From assembly GCA_023053545.1 (NCBI GenBank), contig JAKZAN010000002.1:7684790-7748789 (forward strand): a stretch of DNA of 64,000 bases, in the 5' to 3' direction. This DNA comes from Lepidurus packardi (taxonomy: Eukaryota > Arthropoda > Branchiopoda > Notostraca > Triopsidae). The first letter of the stretch is position 1. Every line of letters begins with the position of its first letter. The position numbers were made by a program, and so were the translations under genes. Below the pieces are notes generated by a model. The model made no database searches and had not been told where the DNA came from. It worked only from the letters and a program-made list of their open reading frames with translations. This document shows positions 44,615 through 54,154 of the stretch, one piece after another.

Positions 44615-45199
44615 ATGGCTGCTCAATTGCCCTCTCAAACCATCAATTTGGAAGAACTAGGTAATCGTATCCGCTCTTTATAGTCTTTCGTTAATATTTA
44701 AATTGATTTACGTGACAGATCCTGAGCTACAAAATCTGGTTCGAATAAGCGCGGACGCTCGACGAAAAGCCTACTGTCCTTATAGCCAATTCCCAGTGGG
44801 GGCGGCGCTTCTATGCCAGGACGGGACGGTCGTAACAGGCTGTAACGTAGAAAATGTGTCATACAGCATGACGGTCTGTGCGGAAAGAACAGCTATTGTG
44901 AAAGCAGTTTCTGAAGGTCAGCGACAATTTCCGGCCATTGCCATATGCGCAGAAATGAAAGAGCGATTTGTTGGACCCTGTGGAGCTTGTCGACAGGTAC
45001 TTTGCTAATTGCTACTCATTTATTGAACAAGACGAACAAAGACATACTTTTGTTTGAAAAAAAGGTACTGGCCGAGTTTAATATGGAAATGGACGTTTAC
45101 TTGAGTAAACCAGACTTTCAGCTCATAAAGTGCAAATTAGGAGAGTTATTGCCGCACAGCTTTGATCCTCGGTGGGTTTCTTTTGGTCAAGGAAACTGA
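44615..45199 (+). CDS. CDA: Cytidine deaminase
   Basis: Three exons, 44615..44660, 44719..44996 and 45065..45199, give 152 residues (human CDA 146). The enzyme converts cytidine and deoxycytidine to uridine and deoxyuridine in pyrimidine salvage. Motifs are complete: the substrate-binding NVENVSY, the zinc/proton-shuttle signature CAERTAIVKA (zinc Cys, catalytic Glu) and PCGACRQV with the other two zinc cysteines. The C-terminal ELLPHSF matches the family end. It is a free homotetrameric cytosolic type, not an APOBEC. The acceptor of the last exon (GAAAAAAAG at 45064) has a poor pyrimidine tract. The exon is nevertheless supported by frame and by family match (LAEFNMEMDVYLSKP). Confidence 0.95.
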
Positions 45200-45360
45200 T
45201 TGATTCAATTGCGTCATACGAACTTGAACTGTAGATTTAGTCAGTAAATACATGGGTTACGTGCAATTAATGAAAAACAACAGCAAAAATAGCAAATCGT
45301 AATAGCATGCCAGTACCTCCCAAAGAATCTAAAGTTTAATTTCGGATTCCAATTTAGGTC

Positions 45361-46345
45361 GTACCTTCTAACTAAAGAAAGAGATTCTAACAGCAAGAAT
45401 CATGTGCGGGTCAAGTTACGTCTACTTTTGTCGCCAACTGTAGCAACGCATCTTCCGCGTACTCGCTATAGCGCTAAAGTGTGAGTTTACTCCGGCAGAT
45501 CTACGCTGGCATGTAAACGTTAGTGAAACAACAGGTTCTCCAGTTTCGGAACTCGGAGATAAATTGACACTAGTGTGTATTATTGTTGCAAAACGTTCTC
45601 CGGAAAAAGAATGACAAATGGGTGTAACTCGAGTTGAAAATTGTTGTTGGATTGGAAATGAATTAGTTTAGGTTAGGATAGGTTAGGTTAGCTTCGGTTA
45701 GGTTAGCTTAGGTTAGAGGTTAGGTTAGAGGTTTGCTTAGGTTAGGTTAGATTAGGTTAGGTTAACGATTCTCATCAACGAAAGTTGATGAGAAACGTTA
45801 AAACTTGCACTTTCACTCCACCAGCTGAAAAAAATAAAAATTCATGGTTAGACAGTGACACACTAGTGTAAACTTTTTACTCCGGGATACATTACGTACG
45901 TTGGTAACTAAATCCGGAGAACGTGTTGTAGTGAAATGGTGATACGCTGCGTAGAAAAAGTTCGACATATACGCTGCGTAGAAAACGTTCGACATAAACA
46001 AGTTATATTTTTTTTCTAGGAGTACATATTTAAGTAAACAGTTATAAAACTACTTTTTTATTACTTATTAATAATACTACCCAGTTATAATAATACCTTC
46101 TAAACCAAAGAAAGAGATTCTCACAGCAAGAATCATGTGCGGGTCAAGTTACGTCTACTTTTGTCGCCAACTGTAGCAACGCATCTTCCGCATACTCGCT
46201 ATAGCACTAAAGTGTGAGTTTACTCCGGCAGATCTACGCTAGCATGTAAACGTTAGTGAAATGGTGATACGCTGCGTAGAAAAATTTCGATATATACAAG
46301 TTATTTTTTTTTCAGGAGTACATATTTAAGTAAACGGTTATAATA
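45361..46345. repeat. Two-part direct duplication
   Basis: Block A (45361-45532, from TACCTTCTAA through GATCTACGCT to CGTTAGTGAAA) recurs at 46097-46262. Block B (GGTGATACGCTGCGTAGAAA through CAGGAGTACATATTTAAGTA) lies at 45936-46048 and recurs at 46263-46345. In the second location A and B are joined; in the first they are separated by about 400 bases containing the TTAGG array. Internal short repeats of ACGCTGCGTAGAAAA occur. Confidence 0.8.
45666..45763. repeat. Interstitial degenerate TTAGG array
   Basis: About a hundred bases of GGTTA/TTAGG units, many perfect, mixed with variants such as GGATA and GCTTA. TTAGG is the canonical arthropod telomere repeat. Shorter runs occur at 31723-31740 and 34737-34763 inside transposon relics. 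Confidence 0.75.
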
Positions 46346-48417
46346 CTAGAACTTTCTTTACTTTACTTTTAAATTACTTACATTAAATTAAACTTTTAAA
46401 TTGCTTGTTTTCAATATTTAATTTACTTGTCATAACATACTTAAAAATCGGCAGAACTAAACATCAGGCTAGTCAACCAAAATTTAGTTTGTCTCTTTTA
46501 AAGTATGATTTCTTGTGTTCGGAGCTTACGCGAGCAAGGCATTGGCCAAATTTAAAGAATTATTAGTTCATGGATCCTAATTATTTTATACAGTACAACC
46601 CGCTTATTTAAATAGGCTCGGGACCGGACGGACAGCATTCAAATATGCAGAATATTAAAAAAATACGAAGTTGCCTATATAGCATGACAAAAATACGAAT
46701 TGAAGGATACAAGAATAAATTTGTACTATCCTGTATTAATAATTAAATTAGTCAAGTATTTAACAATGCTTATTTAAAAAAGAAAGAATGGGGCAAAAGC
46801 TGCTACTGAGCTTACAGTAAGGTATACTGTTACATTAGTGTTGTTATTTATGCTTATTTAACTACTCGATGTCACTCTTTTAAGGAGTTTGGATGACTAT
46901 GAGACCACACCTGTTTCCTCTTAAAAATTTTGAGAATCAAAAAGCTATGCTCTTCATTATGACAGATATTCTAGTATTTTGTCGATTTCCACAGTTTACA
47001 AGGCTGAAGTGGGCGCTAATTACAGAATCATTGCTCCATTGTTACCTTGGTTAAAAGAGAGATTGACATGCATGCTGCTGTGCCTGTCTAACTCACAAAC
47101 GTACTTCTGTGTACGGCGGGCCAGACACAAGAGAAGAATAACACATTTCTACATTTTCTTAAAACTCGACCAAAAATCTTCTCCCCAATGCCTTGATTTT
47201 TCTACTAGTTATCAAAAGAGCCTTTTTTATAAGGAAATAATCTTAATAAAAATTGTACACGGCCAAGTCGAATTCGTCCAAAAAATGTAGAGGAAACCAT
47301 ATAGAATGACTTTGGATTTTTTTTTCAATTTCATTAATGTTATCTCGTAAAAAAGCCGTTTCAAACAAAAGTGTTTGAAGTCCGCGCCTGATCCCCTGAA
47401 GTCTTATGATTCCAATGGTTGGTCAGAAAGTAAATTTGGGATATCTGATTGGTAGAATTAAATGTAGATTAAAAACTGCGATTATTAATGTTTAACAATA
47501 TAGTAAGTGTTCGTTTTCGGTAACTGTATTATATTTATGTACACTAAGCAGCCAAATTTCGAACTATTACAAAGTGCGCTAAACTCAACACAAAATGTAT
47601 ATCTGCATAGCCCTTATCAAACAAGCGAAACATTACTTTCTATTGCTAATAAACGTGATAAACTTTATAAAATTGCAAATCTCTATCTATTTTTCTACAA
47701 ATATCACTAGGTCCTTCTCCTAGAATTCAATCGAGAATGGATGTAAAGTTCAGAAAGCAACCTATAAACTATATTAGGGAAATTCCCGCTAAACTACCCA
47801 GTCAATTAAATGAGCAGGTCACTTAATTAATGTCTTCGCCCGTAGCGGCTAACGGTTATTATCGTGACTTCGTGACTTGGCACTTTTATCGATATTCGCA
47901 CCTTTATCCTAAGGTTCTCCGATTTCATGGGGGAAACAGTCAAGCAACATAATCAACATGCATACATAATTTTAGATACACGATTACTATATACTATCAT
48001 TGTCCTGTTCGAACCTATTCGCGAAGCTAATTCCTCTTCACTGGCAAAAAGGAATAAAACAAGAAAGTGCTTGGCGACCATGAATCAAGAAATTTATGTT
48101 TATCAATAGCTTGTATGCCCCCATACACCACTAAATGGGATTTAACTGGGGATTTTAGAAGGGTTATTGTGTTGAGAACCCTGCGTAAGCGTAGTAGTGT
48201 CTGGAAACGACAGGATTGGTCGAAACGACGGATAAGCACTGTCATTGGTCAATTCGCAAAGTCCATAAGACGATCAATAGTTTCAGTACTGGAGTACAAG
48301 TACGGGAGAGCTCAAGTTTGCTCCTGACAAAGGAACGTTTGTCTTTTTCAACGGCCCGTTCCTCCCCCCACCTCTTAAGAGCGGAATAAAAACAACTTAC
48401 CTGTGCTGTTTTGACTG

Positions 48418-48425
48418 TGACGTCA
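48418..48425. promoter_or_regulatory. CRE-like site in the conserved SLC23 upstream region
   Basis: TGACGTCA lies 162 bases before the ATG of SLC23 copy 1. The region upstream of copy 2 aligns with it and reads TGACGTCG (53980-53987). The two upstream regions share several blocks, e.g. GAAATTTGC(A/T)TAATCC. Confidence 0.45.
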
Positions 48426-48586
48426 TGTATGTGTAAAAGGGGACACGCTATAGACTCTCTGCATCCCTTGGAACAAGGAAGATGAACCCACCTGGTATCA
48501 GTCACAACGGGTGTCCCGGAGGCTTCGTACCTTGTTTGAAATTTGCATAATCCTTGAGCTTTCAGTGGAAACAAACACCGTTTTAC

Positions 48587-51025
48587 ATGGCGCTGGATGT
48601 CTCCCACGCACATGATAATCCTGCTTTTGATCGCCAACATGATCAGGTAAATAACACATATAAATAACCTAAATTAGATACACTAGTTCATATTTGAAAA
48701 AACTACTAAACTGAAATTTTTAAAAGATTGAAGTCATTGGCGATGAAAAATGCCATGTCGAAAACGACGACAAAGAGCAAGAAAAGGGTCCGCATTTGAT
48801 CTACGGAGTAGATGAAGTCCCACCATGGTATCTCTGCGTCGTTCTCGCATTCCAAGTACTGTCAATTTTGCTAATACAGTGAAAGCCATAAAAAAATTAC
48901 ACAAGTATTATGCAGTAATTTAATAAGTGAGGGCTTGATTATTATAGCACTACCTGATGATGCTTGGCGGCACCATTTCCGTGCCTTTTATCCTGGCCCC
49001 AGCCATGTGTATGACGGAGGATGATCCTGACCGTGCAGCGTTAGTTTCCACTATTATTTTCGTCTCGGGTCTAGTCACTTTATTGCAAGTATTCTTGGGC
49101 GTCCGGTTACCCATAATTCAAGGCGGCACTTTTGCGCTGCTGGTGCCTACTTTGGCGCTATTGAAGCTCCCCGAATTACGCTGTCCAGATCCGGAAATCC
49201 TCGCCAATATGACGTCTGAGGAGAGGACAGAAGTTTGGCAATTCCGTATGCGCCACGTTCAAGGAGCTATTGCCGTATCCTGCCTCTTTGAAGTCTTTCT
49301 CGGATTTGCAGGTTCCAATCCTTTTTTCTTTATTTCCAATGATTTGGATTTTATGGTTGTTTTTTTAGGTGTGATTGGTTGTTTGCTCAAGTATATTACT
49401 CCACTAACTATAGCTCCAGCTATTACGCTTATTGGTTTGTCGCTCTTTGGTTCTGCTGCTCGTTACGCATCCCAACACTGGGGTGTAGCTATGGGGTAAG
49501 GCTGCGAAAACGAGAAGAAATAAAGGAAATAATTTGAAGGAATTTTTTTTAGGACAATCGCAATAATAGTAATACTGTCCCAGTACTTGAGAAACATTCA
49601 TTGTCTTTTCCCACGCTATACATGCCAGAAAGGTTGGAAAATGGGTCGCTCCAACATCTTCAGCTTGCTTTCCGTAATTCCAACAAGAATGTATATCCTT
49701 ACTTTAAAAGAATTTATAACATTTCAATAGGTTTTGGTTGCAATTGTACTACTTTGGTTCCTGTGTGCAATGCTCACAATGGCCGATGTCCTGCCTCTCG
49801 ATTCCGCCATCCGAACTGATCAGAAACTAAGAATCATAACAGAAGCACCGTGGATACGAATTCCTTATCCAAGTACATTTTACTACAGTTAGATGCTGCC
49901 AGACATAAATACCAATCAATTTTAGTGCAATGGGGAATACCTATAGTGACACTGGCTGGAGTATTCGGGATGCTAGCTGGTGTTTTAGCATCAGCGGTGG
50001 AATCAGTGGGCGATTATTATGCATGTGCTCGTTTGGCAGGTAGGCTGTTGGAAAACAAGTTTTCACAAATGACTGTAAGCCCTTATATTTTTTCCCCTAA
50101 AAACCAGGTGCTGGACCACCACCAGTTCACGCCATCAATCGAGGTATTGGTATGGAGGGAGTGGGTGGAGTACTGGCCGGTCTCTGGGGTTCGGGCAACG
50201 GTACGACGAGCTACTCTGAAAATATTGGGGCGATTGGCATAACGAAAGTGGGCAGTCGCCGTGTGATCATCTGCTGCGGGATCTTCATGCTACTATTTGG
50301 AATGTGTTCCAAACTGGGTGCATTTTTTATAACAATTCCAGGGCCAATCGTGGGCGGAGTCTTTTGTGTAATGTTTGCTATCGTTACTGCAGTAGGACTC
50401 TCGAATCTGCAGTACGTGGACCTGAATTCTTCACGCAACCTTTTCGTGCTAGGTTTTTCTATCTTTTTTTCTTTCGTAAGCTGTTTTTTGTTACTAAGAA
50501 AAACCCTTCCTCTCACTGTGTCTAATCCTAACAACGCCTTTTACCTTTAGGTGGTTACGGAATGGATGAAATCTAACCCTGGCGTGATCCAAACCGGATC
50601 TGAAGGCGTAGATCAGGTTATCACGGTTCTTTTAAGCACGAGCATGTTCATGGCTGGAATCTTAGGCTTTGTTTTGGATAATACTATTCCAGGTAACCGT
50701 AGTCGTAGAATAAGTAATGATATTAAAATAAGGAAGCAAACTTATAGGCTCCGAGGAAGAACGTGGACTACACTTGTGGCGTGCCATGCAGACCCCCTCT
50801 ACCTCCACAATTGTAAATACTTCGGACCCTGTCTACGATTTGCCTTGCTTTACAAGGTTTCTTCAAAGGTACGTGTTTAAGAAAACGGTTTTCAGTTAAG
50901 AAACTAGGCTCATGGGCTTTCATAGGTATGTGTGGACACAATGGGTTCCTTTTTTCCCAACATACAAGCCTGTTCGGCTAAACAAGATTTTCAATTGTCA
51001 GACACGCAAGGATACCGTTGCGTGA
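48587..51025 (+). CDS. SLC23-family nucleobase/ascorbate transporter, copy 1
   Basis: Eleven exons: 48587..48646, 48727..48855, 48948..49311, 49369..49495, 49553..49673, 49731..49872, 49926..50039, 50108..50475, 50551..50692, 50748..50868 and 50926..51025, giving 595 residues. SLC23 proteins have 14 membrane segments in a 7+7 inverted fold. Landmarks are [45 protein letters not shown], a proline-rich loop then [24 protein letters not shown] and [15 protein letters not shown]. The family signature reads [11 protein letters not shown], with Glu (50218-50220) where vertebrate ascorbate transporters have Pro and many nucleobase transporters Gln. Substrate is therefore uncertain. Every exon has the same length as in copy 2 at 54155. 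The 57-base intron 3 is stop-free and in frame. Confidence 0.95.
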
Positions 51026-51341
51026 TAAAACAGAAAACCAAAAACGGGCTGCTTCTCAGAAATTACTAGCCAAGATCCAACGTACGGTCCCATTATTTTG
51101 TCAGCTTGTTTACATTATTCTTCACATTCTCATGTCTCCTTTTTATCTCGGGGCGATTAAAAGTGGGTTGAAGCCGTTTGCTAAGATTGGATTCGTTGAC
51201 AAGCCCTACACTTTTTTTTTATTGAAAATGGGTTTCAATTCGAGGTAAATAGGTTACTAAACCACAGCCGACATTTCTTTCAAATTTCGGAGGTTTTAAC
51301 TACAGTGGTTTTGACATTTTCGAGTAAACAAGTACAAAAAA

Positions 51342-51533
51342 CTCCCGTATACCTTAGCTCGGTATAGGCGATTAGCATGGGAATTTTGGAACATCTTTGA
51401 AAAAACCAGTGCATTTCATAAAAAAATTCTTTGACACAATTCCTGAGCTTGCTAACGCAAATGCACGACCAATGCAAAATTTTTTCAGTGGGTAATAAAT
51501 TAGCAATTTGTAAATGAAGTTTGCAACTATGAG
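51342..51533. repeat. Fragment of the TTAA-type MITE family
   Basis: It matches 34821-35017 over its length (CTCCCGTATACCTTAGCTCGG to TTTGCAACTATGAG) with scattered differences. The right terminal repeat is missing, so this is a truncated copy. Confidence 0.75.
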
Positions 51534-51605
51534 AAATACGTTACCATGTCTAAGTATAAATATACGAGTACTTTACGCACACTAAACTGTTGTAAAATAA
51601 GGCTA

Positions 51606-51788
51606 TTTCTAACTTAAAGTGGGAGTTTGGTGCAAAAAATGTGTTGTAGAGGAGCCAAGTGAAGTGAATTACTCGGTTAGTATGCATAATTGACAAAGGT
51701 GTTCTTCGGCCAGAACACTGATTCATTTGATCTCCTCTACAACACACTTTTTAAGTTTTTTTGCACCTTACTCCCCTTTTAAGATAAC
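51606..51788. mobile_element. Small hairpin (MITE-like) element
   Basis: Inverted arms at about 51621-51654 and 51732-51775 share TGTGTTGTAGAGGAG and GGGAGT...GGTGCAAAAAA, with flanking CTTAAAGT and CTTTTAAG continuing the symmetry. The spacer is about 75 bases. No coding frame. Confidence 0.65.
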
Positions 51789-52756
51789 TCAACACATTAT
51801 ATACGCAAAGAAAGCTGTCGTTAATAAATTTGTAAATAAGTCATTCTTTCGAGCTTACGCGATTTAATTTTCATTAGCCAATAAAAAAAGGTTAGGCAAT
51901 AGGATTTCCTTTCCAGTCCAAAATAAAAGCTTCAACGACGTTTCCCGTAAGATCAAGACAAAACTTGTGTAGTTATTTCGACATGCCTTATGTAAATGAT
52001 GCAGAGCAATAATAATACATACTAGAGAAAAGTCATGATTAGTGTCCCTGCCAGACTTGTAGATATGCTTCGTTTATAGACTTTAACTTAATACCGGCTT
52101 ATACACTAGAGCTTTCAGACTCCGTCTTATATAATACGTCTAAATACTCGGTCTTACAAACGCCGTCTTATATACTCGGGCTTATATACAATCCGACTAG
52201 TACGGTAAGCTTATTTTTGGAGCGAATAAAACAATTCGGAGCAAAGCTCGGTGGAAAGCCGATGCCCAGATTGTCGAAAGATACGAAAATTGTGACATGT
52301 ATGCTTGCCTGCTTTCCACTTCCAGGTTATTGGCTAGGTCTACCAAATGAAGCAGCATCGAGATGCACTTTCGCATGTGAAAACGGACTGTGCAATCCTT
52401 GTCTCAATACCTGCCTAATGTCCGAGATGATAGTAAGATATTAATCCAGAGATAAAAATAAATCCTCCTCCTTGATAATCTGCACGCTTCGGATGTTGCC
52501 ATGTTTTTGTTTTTAAGCCATCAATATCAATTACCATTAGCAAATTGGTTTCGCATTTTACCGTTTCACATTTCGTGTTTCGCCCTTTACCCGCACCCAG
52601 TACTTGGAAACATAATATTATTGAAAAAGCAACATGCGGTTTTGTTGAAGAAACAAGTAAGTCACACAATACCGGATAAAAGGTCTAATAATCCGAGTAT
52701 CAAATTTAACTTGTTTCAAACGTACAATTTACGCCCAATAGATTCTTTGTTAAACC

Positions 52757-53777
52757 ATGACAAATGTGCAGAAAAACGACTTTGTTAGCTCCTCGAGTTC
52801 CACTACCAAACCAGGTATCTTTTGGATGAAAGTCTCTTCCTACGTGACAGCTTTACGTCCATGGTCTTTCAGCGCTTCCCTCGTCCCGGTCCTGTTAGGC
52901 AGTGCTTTAGCGTGGCAACAAGGTTTCTTCAACATTGTCATGTTACTTCTCACTGCCTTATCGGTACTTTCAGTCCACGGAGCGGGCAACCTCATTAACA
53001 CCTTCTACGATTACGTCAAAGGCATCGACAGCAAGAAAAGTGACGACCGCACGCTGGTAAAATATCCACATCCTGAGACAAAACATCACGCTTTCAATCG
53101 AAACGATAATTTTTCCTTAGGTCGATCAACTCCTCACCAAGGATGAAGTAGTGACTTTAGGAGCCATGTTATACGGTTTCGGGTGCCTCAGTTTTGTGGG
53201 ACTCGTCACCTTATCCCCAGCTCGGACCGAACATCTTGCTCTCGTCTTTTTCGGAGGTTTATCGTCGAGCTTTCTATACACTGGTGGCCCGGCCGGGTTC
53301 AAGTACATTGCATTGGGCGACGTCGTCATTTTATTGCTTTTCGGCCCCATCAGTGTCCTCTTCTCCTACTTGGCTCAAACGGGGCAAACCGCCTGGTTCA
53401 CCATGTACTATGCCATTCCCTTGGCCCTCAATACGGAAGCCATCCTGCACAGCAACAATACACGCGATATGGCGGTGGACCGCCAAGCTCGCATCGTAAC
53501 TTTGGCCATTTTGCTCGGTCCGGCAGCTGCTATCGTCTTGTACGCCATTTTGCTGTTCCTCCCCTACATTACTTTTGTTGTCCTCAGCCTCCACTTCTCC
53601 AAATGGCTGCTTCTGCCGCTTATAACTCTACCTGCTGCATTCCGCCTAGAAAAGGAGTTTAGATCAGCGAGCATGCAAAAGGTTCCGCAAAAAACCGCCA
53701 AACTCAACTTTAGTTTTGGGCTCTTGTTCGTTGCTGCCGTCTGTCTAGCCCAGAAATCCCAGCTTCCTTTCTTGTAA
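52757..53777 (+). CDS. UBIAD1: UbiA prenyltransferase domain-containing protein 1
   Basis: Two exons, 52757..53056 and 53121..53777, join in phase 0 across a 64-base intron to give 318 residues (human 338). UBIAD1 is a membrane prenyltransferase of Golgi/ER that makes menaquinone-4 (and is linked to CoQ10). The sequence runs in parallel with the human protein: [20 protein letters not shown], the first Asp-rich motif [52 protein letters not shown] and the second Asp-rich motif [13 protein letters not shown]. The end is [17 protein letters not shown]. About eight to nine membrane helices are evident. The shorter, Ser-rich N-terminus lacks the longer leader of vertebrate forms. It lies between two SLC23 copies on the same strand. 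Confidence 0.97.
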
Positions 53778-54154
53778 GAAGAGCAAAACACGGAAACGCG
53801 CTCAACTTTGGATTATTCTGATGTTTTCTTACAAATAAGGCTCGTGTATAGTACATCTTTCTAACTATAAACAACCGTGTACAGTGCCTTTTTCGTCGTA
53901 TACCAAGAAACGCGTTGCCTCTTTCTTCAAAGGGCTGATCTCCCCCCCTGGCGTATCAGACCGTTACCTTTCATGACTGTGACGTCGTACATGTGCGTTA
54001 AAAAAAAGAATCGCTAACATTAAACTGGCCGCATACCTTAGAATAAGGAAGATACACCCGTCTTCGTTCAGTCGCAACTGGTGTTCGGGAGGTTGTGGAC
54101 CATATTCGAAATTTGCTTAATCCTTTTGAGTTTTCAGTACAAACAGCGATATTC
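53778..54154. promoter_or_regulatory. Upstream region of SLC23 copy 2
   Basis: The right two-thirds aligns with the region upstream of copy 1, including a CRE that has lost its last base (TGACGTCG, 53980-53987). The left part is the UBIAD1 3' flank. Confidence 0.5.

Larger units (their letters stand above)
45200..48586. other. 3.4-kb gap rich in repeats, no gene seen
   Basis: It contains a duplicated block (45361-46345), a degenerate TTAGG array (45666-45763) and scattered fragments of the pogo/Tigger relic (about 47770-47830 and 48130-48262, with CAGTCAATTAAA and ACAGGATTGGTCGAAACGAC). The middle part, 46350-47760, is AT-rich with nothing recognisable. The right edge carries the promoter of the first SLC23 gene. 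Confidence 0.5.
51026..52756. other. Repeat-bearing gap between SLC23 copy 1 and UBIAD1
   Basis: It holds a fragment of the TTAA-type MITE (51342-51533), a hairpin element (51606-51788) and, near 52090-52190, a run of similar short units (CCGTCTTATATA, TCGGGCTTATATA). The open frame at 52217-52444 resembles nothing I know and is not called. Confidence 0.5.

Noticed and set aside
45666-45763. TTAGG array taken as a chromosome end
   Set aside because: The array is short, degenerate and surrounded by genes on both sides, so it is interstitial.
48067-48327. 86-residue plus-strand open frame before SLC23 copy 1
   Set aside because: Much of it is a fragment of the pogo/Tigger relic also seen at 39990-40075.
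52217-52444. 75-residue Cys-containing plus-strand open frame
   Set aside because: No family resemblance, no splice context and repeat-rich surroundings; a chance frame is more likely.
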